Notes: a model not told the origin generated them from the letters alone. A stretch of DNA of 64,000 bases from Caballeronia sp. GAFFF1 (GCF_023630705.1 NZ_JALQEM010000036.1:124001-188000); one strand, 5' to 3'; shown: positions 44,368 to 54,900, numbered from the stretch's first letter. Program-made: numbers and translations.

Positions 44368-44796
44368 ATGAAGCATCCCTCGCTATTGGATCCGTGGAGC
44401 CGTACCCTCGCCATGCTCGACAATCGTTCGAGCCGCTGCACTCATTCCGCGCAAGCGACATCGCCGGTATCGCGCTCTGTCGAGAGCCGCGGGCGCGGCG
44501 ACGTTAACGCTTCGAACGGTCAGGTGCCTGCGGCGACCATTCGATTACTCGAGCGGCTGAGCGAATGGACGCTCGCGCTTTCGTGGCACGACCCGACATC
44601 GTTCAATTATTCAGAGCAGGTGTGGGCGCTCTGCACTGCGCGCAAGGGCGGCGTCTGCGCGCTGAGCGGGCAGGCCATTCGCCGCGGGCAACCCGTCTAT
44701 CGGCCGCGGCGGGTCGGAAGCTCAGTGCCGTTGAATAGTGGCGCGATGATCCTTGCACTGGCGCTTGCGCCCGCCGTTCACGAGTCGCGGGACTAG
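44368..44796 (+). CDS. DUF3331 family protein
   Basis: The 142-residue protein contains LSWHDPTSFNYSEQVWALCTARKGGVCALSGQAIRRGQPVYRPR, the core of the DUF3331 family, which is nearly confined to Burkholderia-group genomes. The two cysteines around ALSGQ resemble half of a zinc-binding knuckle. GGAG precedes the ATG. Function is unknown. Confidence 0.8.
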   Translation: MKHPSLLDPWSRTLAMLDNRSSRCTHSAQATSPVSRSVESRGRGDVNASNGQVPAATIRLLERLSEWTLALSWHDPTSFNYSEQVWALCTARKGGVCALSGQAIRRGQPVYRPRRVGSSVPLNSGAMILALALAPAVHESRD

Positions 44797-44821
44797 CGTC
44801 GGGCTGACAATGTGCCTCGCC

Positions 44822-46288
44822 TTAGCCGAGCAAAGTGCTGCGCGTTCGTGAATAGCCGCTGGCACGGTCATATGCGAGCCCCATTTGCAGCACGGCAAGG
44901 TCCGTCTGCGCCGCGCCGATGATCTGGAGGCCCGTTGGCAGGCCGTTGGGACCGAAGCCGGCCGGCGCGCATAGCGCTGGCAATGAAGCCATCGTTGCGG
45001 GCACGACCGCTTCCATCCAGCGGTGATACGTGTCCATCTTTCGCTGACCGATGGAAGACGGCCAGTGCATTTCCGCATCGAAAGGAAAGACCTGCGCGGC
45101 GGGCATCACGAGAAAGTCGAAGCGCGCGAAGAGCGCGTTGATCGCTCGATACCACGCCGAGCGTTCGCGCACGGCGTCATACACCTGTTCTCCCGAGAGG
45201 CGCAGCCCCCGCTCGATTTCCCACACGGCTTCGGGTTTGAGCAAAGCGCAGCGGGTTTCGTCGCGGTAAAGCGGCGCATTGACACCGGCAAACGTAAAGC
45301 TGCGCAAGTCGAGCCAAGCGTGCCATAAGCGTTCGATATCGAAGTCCACGCGCGCCGCTTCGACCGAGCACCCTGCCGTTTCGAAATGGCGCAACGCGGA
45401 CACGCAGGTTTCGAGCACGCCGGGTTCCATCGGCAAATGACCGTCGAGGTCTGCCAGCCACCCGATGCGCGTGCCGCGCATATCGCGTTCGAGCGCGGAC
45501 GAGAAGGCGGAAGGCGCGTCGCTCCGACGAGAGAGCGGCGCGCGTGCGTCGAAGCCTGCCTGAACGGACAGCAGCAAGCCCAGGTCTTCCACTGTGCGCG
45601 CGACAGGGCCTGCGACGCTGAACTGCTGGAAGAAAACATCGTCGCCGGGACCGTAAGGTACGCATCCGGGCGAACTGCGAAATCCGAACACGTTGTTGAA
45701 TGCGGCGGGCGTGCGCAGCGAACCCATCATGTCGGTGCCATCGGCGAAGGGCAGCATGTGAAGCGCGACTGCAACGGCCGCGCCGCCGCTGCTTCCGCCC
45801 GCCGACCGCGATGGATCGAACGCATTGCGCGTGGTGCCATACACAGGGTTATAGGTATGACCGCCCAGTCCGAACTCGGGCGAGTTGGTTCGCCCGATAA
45901 AGATCGCGCCGGCACGCCGCATACGCTCGAACACGATGGCATCCGCCTGACTGACTTCGCCTGCAAAAATGGGCGATCCCTTGGTCGTCACCATGTCTGC
46001 GACAGGCAGGATATCCTTCGGCGCTTGAGGAAATCCGTGCAACGGCCCGAGATTGTCACCGCGCGATAACTGAGCGTCACGCTCCTGCGCGAGAGCGAGA
46101 AGCGCATCGCGATCTTGCATGGCGACGATTGCATTGACTTGCGGATTCAGGCGGCCCACTTGCGCAAGATACGCCTGCATCACTTCCACGCATGAGACGT
46201 CGCGGGCCTGAACGGCACGGGATAGCGCGCACGCGTCGAGGGACACAATATCGTTTTGCGCATGCGAATCAAAGTGTGTTGAGGGCAT
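44822..46288 (-). CDS. Amidase (amidase signature family)
   Basis: The 488-residue enzyme has the Ser-cisSer-Lys triad of the amidase signature family: K91 in APKDI, S166 in AGGSSGG and S190 in GTDMMGSLRTP. The usual GGS before the nucleophile reads MGS. AAGGAA upstream fixes the start at 46288; a more upstream ATG (46324) has no ribosome site. No signal peptide is present. It hydrolyses an amide of unknown identity in the cytoplasm. It follows mnmD on the same strand by 46 bases. Confidence 0.9.
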   Translation of the reverse strand: MPSTHFDSHAQNDIVSLDACALSRAVQARDVSCVEVMQAYLAQVGRLNPQVNAIVAMQDRDALLALAQERDAQLSRGDNLGPLHGFPQAPKDILPVADMVTTKGSPIFAGEVSQADAIVFERMRRAGAIFIGRTNSPEFGLGGHTYNPVYGTTRNAFDPSRSAGGSSGGAAVAVALHMLPFADGTDMMGSLRTPAAFNNVFGFRSSPGCVPYGPGDDVFFQQFSVAGPVARTVEDLGLLLSVQAGFDARAPLSRRSDAPSAFSSALERDMRGTRIGWLADLDGHLPMEPGVLETCVSALRHFETAGCSVEAARVDFDIERLWHAWLDLRSFTFAGVNAPLYRDETRCALLKPEAVWEIERGLRLSGEQVYDAVRERSAWYRAINALFARFDFLVMPAAQVFPFDAEMHWPSSIGQRKMDTYHRWMEAVVPATMASLPALCAPAGFGPNGLPTGLQIIGAAQTDLAVLQMGLAYDRASGYSRTRSTLLG

Positions 46289-46334
46289 CGCGTCTTTCCT
46301 TGGAGCTGAAGCATTAGCGGACATCAGCGTGTGC

Positions 46335-47060
46335 TCATCTTGTCGCGCGCTGGCCGGTGAGCATGGCGCGCTTGCCTGCGAAGCCCGGCGTCTTGCGATA
46401 AACGAAACCATGTTCGAGAAGCGCCCGCTTGACGAGTCCGGCGCTCGTGTAAGTGGCGAAGGTTGCATCGGGTTTCGCCAGGCGCGCAAGCATGGCGAAG
46501 GTGTCGGGTGTCCACATGTCCGGATTCTTTTTCGGCGCGAAGCCGTCGAGATAGATGGCATCCGCGGTGAAGCCAAGTGCCAGCGCCAAAGGCCACGCAT
46601 CGGCAATATCGGAGAAGACCAGCGTCAATGCCAACGCGCCGGATGCAAACATCAGTCGATGCACGCCCGGACTGAGCGGTGGCCATGCGCAAGCCAATTC
46701 ATCCGCGAGCGGGTTGATGGACGCATCGTCGATGATGGCCGCATGCGCGCGCCTCAAATCGTCTGCGCTAAACGGATGCTTCTCGATCGAGACGAATTCC
46801 AGTCTCTCCGGGCGCGATGGATGCGTGCGCCACATGGACCACGTCGCCAGGAAGTTGACTCCCATGCCGAAGCCGGTTTCGATGACGTTGAAAGAGGCTT
46901 GTCCGCGCCAGCGTTCTGGCAGCCCATTGCCTTGCAAAAACACATAGCGTGCTTGCGCGAGCGCGCCCGACGCACTGTGATAGATGTCGTCGTGCCTCGG
47001 GCAAAACGGCGTGCCGTCGGCGCGAAAAGCGAGCGACGCGGGCAAGATCGGCGTCGTCAT
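46335..47060 (-). CDS. mnmD: tRNA 5-(aminomethyl)-2-thiouridine methyltransferase, MnmD only
   Basis: The 241-residue protein matches the N-terminal methyltransferase half of MnmC, with FNVIETGFGMGVNFLATW (the SAM-binding site), IYLDGFAPKKNPDMW and TYTSAGLVKRALLEHGF. In many proteobacteria MnmC is about 650 residues and carries a C-terminal FAD oxidase that first makes the substrate. Here the frame stops at GFAGKRAMLTGQRATR and only 46 bases separate it from the amidase gene, so the oxidase half is absent. Its start overlaps the stop of yceH by four bases. Confidence 0.9.
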   Translation of the reverse strand: MTTPILPASLAFRADGTPFCPRHDDIYHSASGALAQARYVFLQGNGLPERWRGQASFNVIETGFGMGVNFLATWSMWRTHPSRPERLEFVSIEKHPFSADDLRRAHAAIIDDASINPLADELACAWPPLSPGVHRLMFASGALALTLVFSDIADAWPLALALGFTADAIYLDGFAPKKNPDMWTPDTFAMLARLAKPDATFATYTSAGLVKRALLEHGFVYRKTPGFAGKRAMLTGQRATR

Positions 47061-47761
47061 GTCTGCGATGGCTTGTCCAGTGCAATGCCCAACTCACTCG
47101 CCATGTGCTCGACCATCGCGCGCAATTGCGTCACCTCTTGAGCAAGCCGCTTGTGGTCCGCCTTCAGTGCCTCGAATTCCGACAAGGAATGCGACGCGAC
47201 CGCTGACGCGTCCTGAGCAGGCGCATCGCTCAGACTCACTTCGCCGCATAGCAGGTGCATCCAGCGGCTCTCGCGCTCGCCCGGCGTACGCGGAAGTTTG
47301 ACCACGCGCGGCGGGTTGCTCTCGGCGAGCTCTTCAAGAAAGCTTTCGACTGACGAAATATCGGCAAAGCTATGCAAGCGCGCGCTGTTCGCGCGCAGTT
47401 CGGCCGCTGTCTGCGGTCCGCGCAAAAAGAGCGTCGCTAGCAGCGCGACGGACTGGCTGGGAATGCCCATCACGCGATTAATGTTGTGCTCGAAACGCGG
47501 CACGCGGCTGCTGCTCCCCTCGATAACGAGCGAAAGGCGCTTGAGTCCGCCGATGGTCGTCAGCACTTCGTCTTCCGTCACGCTCATGACGGGCGAACGC
47601 GCCGTCTTCTGATTGCAACCCGCAGTGAGGGAATTCAGCGATAGAGGGTAGGTGTCGGGCACCGTCTGCTGCTTTTCGACGAGCACGCCGAGCACCCGCG
47701 CTTCGAGTGGAGTCAATTCGCGCAAGGCGGAACGAGGGGCGCTTTGAGAAGGTGTGTTCAT
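47057..47761 (-). CDS. YceH family (DUF480) protein
   Basis: The 234-residue protein shows the DUF480 core: LTPLEARVLGVLVEKQQTVPDTYPLSLNSLTAGCNQKTARSPVM near residues 16-59, with two winged-helix-like repeats, then a C-terminal coiled-coil-like segment (SEFEALKADHKRLAQEVTQLRAMVEHMASEL). The function is not established. It is the first gene of a likely unit with mnmD and the amidase. Confidence 0.9.
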   Translation of the reverse strand: MNTPSQSAPRSALRELTPLEARVLGVLVEKQQTVPDTYPLSLNSLTAGCNQKTARSPVMSVTEDEVLTTIGGLKRLSLVIEGSSSRVPRFEHNINRVMGIPSQSVALLATLFLRGPQTAAELRANSARLHSFADISSVESFLEELAESNPPRVVKLPRTPGERESRWMHLLCGEVSLSDAPAQDASAVASHSLSEFEALKADHKRLAQEVTQLRAMVEHMASELGIALDKPSQT

Positions 47762-48198
47762 GAACGGTCAGAGTGATTCGCCAAGCTTCCTATGATACCG
47801 GCGCCCGACGCGTGCCAATGTTACGCACCGTCGTGCTGCACGGCAGTCTTTGTGGCAGTGTGCATGAAGCGGCAGTGCCGCGCTCTTTTGGTGCAGCGGT
47901 GCTTTATTGCGCGATGCGACTCCTATGCGTTCAACGAATTAGCGGTCCGCCATGCGTTGGCATCGAAGTTGCTCGTTCCACTCTCGGCACTGGGCCGCCC
48001 GCGCAATGGATGCAAGGACTGCATGCATGGACCGAAGGCATCGCGCTTCGAGGTCGCCTATGAAACAAGCAAGCCGAATGCGTCGCACGGTCATTCGGTG
48101 CGCCGCGTCGTCAGGCTCTTCAAGTCATCGCGAGTGCAACCAGAATATCAACCACAAGGGATCCGTTCCCGGGACGCACTTGATAGGAAAGACGCGCC
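47762..48198. other. 437-base gap before the ATP-grasp cluster
   Basis: Short frames such as 47773-48063 and 47792-48202 have no ribosome sites and low coding character. I see no RNA gene or clear promoter. It separates the divergent yceH and ATP-grasp genes, so promoters for both should lie inside. Confidence 0.4.
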
Positions 48199-49671
48199 AT
48201 GACGCAAGCATTCTTCAACGAGATGTTCGAGCGTAGCGAGCTCGAAGCGCGCGGAGTACCGGCGTCGGCATTTCCTGCCGCGGGCGAGCCCCGCATGCAC
48301 TACCGCGAATTCATGGAGTGGTTGAGCGCGCAAAGCGAAAGACAGATCGATCTCAAGCGCGCGGAAGCCGACCTGAACTTTCGCCGCGTCGGTATCACGT
48401 TTGCGGTCTATGGCACGAGCGACGTACCGGGCATCATTCCCGAACGCACGATTCCGTTCGACGTCATTCCGCGCATCTTTCCGGCGGATGAATGGAAGGC
48501 GCTGGAGCGCGGTCTCAGGCAACGCGTGAACGCGCTCAACCGCTTCATCCACGACATCTATCACGATCAGGACATCATTCGCGCGGGCATTATTCCGGAA
48601 GCGCAGATCGTGGGCAATGCGCAGTATCGGCCGCAAATGCGCGGCGTCGATGTGACGCGCAATATCTACGCGCACATTGCCGGCATCGACATCGTGCGTG
48701 CCGGTCAGGGCGAGTTCTACGTCCTCGAAGACAACCTGCGCGTGCCGTCCGGCGTCTCGTACATGCTGGAAAACCGCAAGATGATGATGCGGCTCTTTCC
48801 CGATCTCTTCGCGCGCAACCGCGTCGCGCCGGTCGCGCATTATCCCGACTTGCTGCTCGATACGTTGCGCGCGGCTGCGCCCGCCGGCGCGGACAATCCG
48901 ACCATCGTCGTGATGACGCCCGGCATGTACAACTCCGCCTATTTCGAGCACGCTTTCCTTGCGCAGCAGATGGGCGTGGAACTGGTGGAAGGGCAAGACC
49001 TTTTCGTCGACGGCGGCTATGTCTATATGCGCACCACGCAAGGGCCGCAGCGAGTGGATGTCATTTATAGGCGCGTCGACGATGACTTTCTCGACCCGCA
49101 CGTCTTCCGCCCGGATTCGGCATTGGGTGTAGCCGGGCTGATATCGGCTTATCGCGCGGGGCGCGTTTCATTGTGCAATGCGGTGGGCACGGGTATCGCT
49201 GACGACAAGTCCATTTATCCCTATGTGCCGGACATGGTGCGCTTCTATCTCGGTCAGGAGCCGATACTGAATAACGTACCGACATGGATGTGCCGCAAGC
49301 CCGATGATCTGAAGTATGTGCTGGATCATTTGCCGGAACTGGTCGTCAAGGAAACGCATGGCGCGGGCGGCTACGGCATGCTGGTCGGGCCGTCGTCCAC
49401 GGCCGCGCAGATCGCCGAGTTTCGCGCGGTGCTGGAAGCGAATCCCGAGAAATACATCGCGCAGCCGACACTTGCGTTGTCCACCTGTCCGACATACGTG
49501 GAAGCGGGCATCGCGCCACGTCATATCGACCTGCGTCCGTTCGTGCTGTCGGGCACGGACGTGCGGATGGTGCCGGGAGGACTGACGCGCGTTGCGCTGC
49601 GCGAAGGGTCTCTCGTCGTGAATTCGTCGCAAGGCGGCGGAACCAAGGATACGTGGGTACTGGAACGCTAG
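48199..49671 (+). CDS. Circularly permuted ATP-grasp protein (COG2308-type)
   Basis: The 490-residue protein has the DUF404/DUF407 layout of circularly permuted ATP-grasp proteins: FRRVGITFAVYG and PFDVIPRIFPADEWKALERGLRQRVNALNRFIHDIYHDQ near the start, EFYVLEDNLRVPSGVSYMLENR in the middle, and VKETHGAGGYGML with LRPFVLSG at the end. By family knowledge such proteins form amide or peptide bonds using ATP; target peptides are not known. An AGGAAAG ribosome site precedes it. It is followed by an alpha-E gene, its constant partner. Confidence 0.93.
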   Translation: MTQAFFNEMFERSELEARGVPASAFPAAGEPRMHYREFMEWLSAQSERQIDLKRAEADLNFRRVGITFAVYGTSDVPGIIPERTIPFDVIPRIFPADEWKALERGLRQRVNALNRFIHDIYHDQDIIRAGIIPEAQIVGNAQYRPQMRGVDVTRNIYAHIAGIDIVRAGQGEFYVLEDNLRVPSGVSYMLENRKMMMRLFPDLFARNRVAPVAHYPDLLLDTLRAAAPAGADNPTIVVMTPGMYNSAYFEHAFLAQQMGVELVEGQDLFVDGGYVYMRTTQGPQRVDVIYRRVDDDFLDPHVFRPDSALGVAGLISAYRAGRVSLCNAVGTGIADDKSIYPYVPDMVRFYLGQEPILNNVPTWMCRKPDDLKYVLDHLPELVVKETHGAGGYGMLVGPSSTAAQIAEFRAVLEANPEKYIAQPTLALSTCPTYVEAGIAPRHIDLRPFVLSGTDVRMVPGGLTRVALREGSLVVNSSQGGGTKDTWVLER

Positions 49672-49714
49672 AACACGCACTCGAGACCATCACAATACAT
49701 ACGCGAGACTACCC

Positions 49715-50785
49715 ATGCTGAGCCGTACCGCGGATCATCTCTTCTGGATGGCGCGCTATACCGAGCGTGCCGAAAACACCGCGCGGATGCTCGACGCGAA
49801 CTATCAACTCTCGCTCTTGCCCCAATCCGACGAATACGCAGAACTCGGCTGGCGGGCGATGCTCTCTATCTCCGAGTTAAGCGGCATCTATTCCGCCGCG
49901 CATCGCAGCATGAAAAGCCGCGACGTGATCGACTTCATGGCGCGCGATATCTCGAATCCGTCGTCCATCGTCAGCTGTCTGCGTGCGGCGCGCGAGAATG
50001 CGCGGGCCGTGCGCAGTTCGACCAACAGCGAGCTATGGGAGACGCTCAATACGACATGGCTCGACTGTCAGCGCATGCTGCACGACGGCATCCTGGAGCG
50101 CGAGCCATACACGTTCTTCGAGTGGGTGAAGTTTCGCTCGCACTTGTCGCGCGGCGTTCAGCTCGGCACGCTCGTCAAGGACGACGCGTTTTACTTCATG
50201 CGTCTAGGCACTTTCGTTGAGCGTGCCGATAACACGGCGCGCATTCTCGACGTCAAGTTTGAGATGATGGAGCAGCGCGCCGACACGTCCGCGCAGCCGT
50301 TCGACTATCACCACTGGACAGCGGTGCTCGGTTCTGTCTCCGGTTTCGAGGTGTATCGCAAGGTCTATCGCGATGTCATCACGCCGGAGCGCGTTGCGGA
50401 TCTGCTCATTCTCTATCGCGACTGGCCGCGCTCGCTTGCGGCGAGTCTCGCGGAAGTCGAGCAGCTCATCATTCACGTGACGCAAGGGCGCGATACCGAA
50501 GCGGTGCGGCTTGCGGCGCAACTCAGCGCGGAGTTGAGGAACGGCAATATCGGCGAGATTCTGGAAGGCGGCTTGCACGCGTACCTCGTCAGTTTTCTTG
50601 CACGCGTAAATGAACTTGCGAGCAGCATCAGCCGCGAGTTTCTATTGCCTATCGCGGCTGAGTTACCTCCGCAAGGTCAGAGTCAGAGTCAGATCCAGAC
50701 ACAGACGCAGACGCAGACGAACGGCGGATCGCAAGCTCAGTCACAAGCGGAATCGCCGGTGCAGTCACAGAGTTCGTCGAGCTGA
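49715..50785 (+). CDS. Alpha-E domain protein (COG2307-type) with Gln-rich tail
   Basis: The 356-residue protein is an all-helical alpha-E (DUF403) protein: MLSRTADHLFWMARYTERAENTARMLDANY at the start, FVERADNTARILDVKFEM in the middle and ARVNELASSISREFLLP near the end. Its last 35 residues are Gln/Ser/Thr-rich, made by tandem hexamers (50678-50719). The family always accompanies the circularly permuted ATP-grasp protein; it may hold the substrate. No clear ribosome site is visible. Confidence 0.93.
   Translation: MLSRTADHLFWMARYTERAENTARMLDANYQLSLLPQSDEYAELGWRAMLSISELSGIYSAAHRSMKSRDVIDFMARDISNPSSIVSCLRAARENARAVRSSTNSELWETLNTTWLDCQRMLHDGILEREPYTFFEWVKFRSHLSRGVQLGTLVKDDAFYFMRLGTFVERADNTARILDVKFEMMEQRADTSAQPFDYHHWTAVLGSVSGFEVYRKVYRDVITPERVADLLILYRDWPRSLAASLAEVEQLIIHVTQGRDTEAVRLAAQLSAELRNGNIGEILEGGLHAYLVSFLARVNELASSISREFLLPIAAELPPQGQSQSQIQTQTQTQTNGGSQAQSQAESPVQSQSSSS
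50678..50719 (+). repeat. Seven tandem CAG-starting hexamers inside the alpha-E gene
   Basis: The hexamers are CAGAGT twice, CAGATC, CAGACA and CAGACG three times, in the reading frame, giving Gln-Ser/Ile/Thr dipeptides. Changes in copy number would lengthen or shorten the tail without a frameshift. Confidence 0.8.
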
Positions 50786-50794
50786 ACCGTGCGC

Positions 50795-51856
50795 TCAACG
50801 CTTGGCCGCTGCGGCGACGACACGATGAACGAAGCGCAGCTTGTCGATGACGGGCGGGGCGAGCGTGAACGGATAGCCATCCGGCATGCCGAGACTGCGG
50901 TTCAGGCTGTTAAGCGCATACGTGAGCGGAAACCAGCGTTTCATCAGGTCATCGAACGTGCTTTCCTCGATGGGCGTGGTGTCCGTGAGCGTCGGTTCAT
51001 GCGGGCTGTCGGGCACGAGAACCAGACCGCACGATACAGCCGTATCCATCGTATCGACGATATGCAGGTAGTGCGCCCACGTCTCGGCCCAGTCTTCCCA
51101 CGGATGCATGGTCGCATACGCGCTGATGTAATTCTCCGCCCAGTTCGGCGGCGGACCTTCCTTGTAATGACGATCGAGCGCGGCTGCATAGTCCTGCTGT
51201 TCATCGCCGAACGCGGTTCGGAACGGCGCGACGCGCGGCGTATCCGCAATCAGGCGGTCGAAGAAATAGTGCCCTGTTTCGTGGCGGAAATGGCCGAGCA
51301 AGGTGCGGTACGGCTCATGCATCGCGGAGCGCACTTTCTCGCGATGCGCGTCATCGGCTTCAGCGATGTTGAGCGTGATGATCCCGTTGTTGTGTCCGGT
51401 CATGACGCCGCGACCTTCCGCGTCCCCTTCGAGGAACTGGAATTCGAGGCCATGTTCAGGGTCTTGCTGACGCGACTGCACGGTAAGACCCAGATCGGCG
51501 AGCGTAAAGAGCAGGCGGCGTTTGGCTGTCTCCAGCCGATACCAGTAAAGGCGGTTGCCGGGGGTCTCCAGATTGGGGATCGTGCTCGTCAACTGGCACG
51601 ACGAACAAAGGGGCTCCTCGGAGTCGGCAGTAACCATCCAGTTACAGACATTCTCGACCGCATAGTTGTGGCAAGGGCGATACAGCTGATCTTTGGCGAG
51701 CGGATGAAGACTCTTCCAGGTGCCGTCCTCCGTCTCGTCGAATGCACTGATCTGACTCAGTTCGGGGACATAGCCAAGCTTCGCGCCGCAGTTTTCGCAG
51801 TGCGTGTTCTCGAAGAACACAAGCTGATCGCAGCGGTTGCAGTGAAAGGTCTTCAT
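50795..51856 (-). CDS. Putative zinc metallopeptidase with zinc ribbons (COG4307-type)
   Basis: From the ATG at 51856 the product has 353 residues. It begins with a zinc-ribbon-like CxxC pair set (C6, C9, C20, C23), more cysteines at C62, C71, C84 and C87, and then an HExxH metallopeptidase motif HETGH (192-196). ENYISAYATMHPWEDWAETWAHYLHI supplies further metal ligands. An in-frame ATG at 51910 would add 18 residues. The family is a standard neighbour of the ATP-grasp/alpha-E/transglutaminase genes. It lies on the opposite strand, nine bases after the alpha-E stop. Confidence 0.88.
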   Translation of the reverse strand: MKTFHCNRCDQLVFFENTHCENCGAKLGYVPELSQISAFDETEDGTWKSLHPLAKDQLYRPCHNYAVENVCNWMVTADSEEPLCSSCQLTSTIPNLETPGNRLYWYRLETAKRRLLFTLADLGLTVQSRQQDPEHGLEFQFLEGDAEGRGVMTGHNNGIITLNIAEADDAHREKVRSAMHEPYRTLLGHFRHETGHYFFDRLIADTPRVAPFRTAFGDEQQDYAAALDRHYKEGPPPNWAENYISAYATMHPWEDWAETWAHYLHIVDTMDTAVSCGLVLVPDSPHEPTLTDTTPIEESTFDDLMKRWFPLTYALNSLNRSLGMPDGYPFTLAPPVIDKLRFVHRVVAAAAKR

Positions 51857-51981
51857 TGTGTGAGCCGGAAGGAGGGATGGGTCCGGGTGCTGCCCGGAAG
51901 TCAGCGCCATGCTGCAAACAACGTGCCTCTTGCTAAGGTTCAGGGTCCAGTCGTCAGCTGCAAATCGAAAAAGGAGTCGGT

Positions 51982-54900
51982 GTGTCCATACGTGTCGCGT
52001 TGAACCATGTTACGCATTATCGCTATGACCGGCTCGTCGGTCTCTCGCCGCAAGTCGTTCGCCTGCGGCCCGCTCCGCATTGCCGCACCCCGATCCTGTC
52101 TTACTCGATGCGCGTCGAACCCGTGCATCACTTCATCAACTGGCAGCAGGACGCATTCGCCAATTACCAGGCGCGGCTCGTTTTTCCCGAGAAAACGCGC
52201 GAATTCAAGGTGACGGTCGATCTGGTGGCCGAGATGGCCGTCTACAACCCGTTCGACTTTTTTCTTGAACCGTCTGCGGAATCGTTTCCCTTCCGCTACG
52301 CGCCCGAGCTGCTGCACGACCTCGCGCCGTACATGATCAAGCGCGAACTGACGCCGCGATTCGCCGCATTCGTCGAGAGCATCGACCGTTCGGCGCAACC
52401 GACGGTGGATTTTCTCGTGGCATTGAATCAGCGCCTGTCGCGTGAGGTTCGTTATCTGATTCGCATGGAGCCCGGTGTGCAAACGCCGGAAGAAACGCTT
52501 GTAAGCGGGGCGGGTTCTTGCCGCGATTCGGGCTGGCTGCTCGTCGAGACGTTGCGGCATCTCGGGCTCGCAGCGCGCTTCGTATCGGGCTACCTGCTGC
52601 AGCTCGCACCGGATGTAAAGTCGCTCGAAGGTCCCAGTGGCACCGACGTCGATTTCACCGATCTTCACGCGTGGTGCGAGGTCTTCCTGCCGGGCGCAGG
52701 CTGGATCGGTTTCGACCCGACGTCCGGCTTGCTCGCGGGCGAAGGTCACATACCGGTCGCGTGCACGCCCGAGCCGGATAGCGCGGCGCCTGTCTCCGGC
52801 GCAGTGGACGAATGCGAAGTCGAGTTCGGGCATTCCATGTCGATCGCGCGCGTGCGTGAAACGCCGCGCGTGACGAAACCCTATAGCGAGGACGACTGGG
52901 GGGCCGTGCTGCGCATGGGCGAACAGGTCGATGCGCAACTCGACGCATCGGACGTGCGTCTGACAATGGGCGGCGAGCCGACCTACGTCTGCGTGCGCGA
53001 TCGCGATGCACCGGAGTGGAACACGGACGCGCTCGGGCCGACGAAGCGCGCTTACGCGGTAGCGCTAATGGACAAGCTGCGCGCGCAATATGGCGCGGGC
53101 GGTTTCCTGCATATCGGGCAGGGCAAGTGGTATCCGGGCGAGCAGTTGCCGCGCTGGGCGTTGTCCCTGTTCTGGCGCGCGGACGGCGAGCCTTGCTGGC
53201 ACGATCCCGCGCTTTTCGCCGACGAACGGCGGCCCGCGAACTACACCGCCGACGACGCCGCCCGCTTTATTCGTCACCTCGCGGGCAAGCTGTCTTTGAA
53301 TGCAGAATACATTCAGCCCGGTTACGAGGACACGTGGTACTACTTGTGGCGCGAACGCCGTCTGCCTGTCAATGTCGACCCGTTCGACTCCCGCCTCGAC
53401 GACGAACTCGAGCGCGTGCGCTTGCGCCGGGTATTCGATGCGGGGCTGCCGTCGGTCACGGGTTATGCGTTGCCGATCGCGCGCGAGGAAAGCGCGGCGG
53501 GCCGGCCGGGCCGCTGGACGACCGGCCCGTGGTTTTTCCGCGATGAGCGGATGTACCTCGTTCCGGGCGATTCGCCGATGGGCTATCGCTTGCCGTTAAA
53601 TTCCCTGCCTTGGGTTGCGGAAGCGGACTATCCGTGGCAGCACGAACACGATCCGTTCGCGCCTTCCGTCCCGCTGCGTCGCGCAGCCGAACTGCGCATG
53701 CAGTACGCCGACCGTGATGATGCATTTGGCATGCAGCATGCAGAACGCAAAATTCCAAGCGACGCGACTGAGGACGCCGGCGAAGTAACGCAAGCCGCCA
53801 CTGCCGCCAGCAAGAGCCGAATGCCCCAGCGCGGCGAGTCTGCCGGCTGGATCGCGCGTACCGCGATTTGCGTCGAAGCACGCGACCCGGCGCGCGCGGC
53901 CGGTCCGAAGGTGGAAGCCGCAACGCTCGAAAAGTCGGGCCAAGGCAACAAGCTGATGCATGTGTTCATGCCGCCGCTCGTTGCGCTCGACGACTATCTC
54001 GACATGCTCGCGGCCGTGGAAGCGACCGCCGCCGAGCTCGGCATTCCGGTCATCATCGAGGGCTATCCGCCGCCGCGCGACGCGCGCCTGAAGGTGCTTC
54101 AGGTGACGCCCGACCCTGGCGTGATCGAAGTGAACATTCATCCGGCGTCGAACTGGGCCGAACTGGTCGAGCACACCGAATACCTCTACAACGCCGCGCA
54201 TGAGTCGTATCTGACTCCGGAGAAGTTCATGCTCGATGGCCGGCATACCGGCACCGGCGGCGGCAACCACTTCGTGCTCGGCGGGGCGACGCCGCCCGAT
54301 AGCCCGTTTCTGCGGCGACCCGATCTGCTGGCGAGCCTGATCGCGTACTGGCACAACCATCCGTCGCTGTCGATGCTGTTCTCGGGGTTGTTCATCGGCC
54401 CGACGAGCCAGGCGCCGCGCATCGACGAAGCGCGCAACGATCAGGTGTACGAGCTCGAGATCGCGTTCGCGGAACTGCAGCGGCAAGTCGACCTCCTTGG
54501 CGGACGCGGCAGTGCGAAAGTGCCGCCCTGGCTTATCGACCGCATTTTGCGCAACATTCTGATCGACGTGACCGGCAATACGCATCGGGCGGAATTCTGC
54601 ATCGACAAATTGTATTCACCCGACGGTCCGACCGGCCGGCTTGGCCTGCTCGAACTGCGCGGATTCGAAATGCCGCCGCACGCGCGCATGAGTCTCGTGC
54701 AGCAATTGCTGCTGCGCGCGCTCGTCGCCCGCTTCTGGGAGAAGCCTTATACGGCGCGGCTCACGCGCTGGGGCACGGAGTTGCATGATCGCTTCATGCT
54801 CGGCACTTTCGTGCAGATGGACTTCGACGATGTGATCGCCGAACTGCGTGACGCGGGCTTCGCCTTCGACAAGCGTTGGTTCGCTCCGCATTTTGAATTC

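Noticed and set aside
47773-48202. Two overlapping small frames in the gap before the ATP-grasp cluster
   Set aside because: Cys/Arg-rich products with no ribosome site and codon use unlike the genome.
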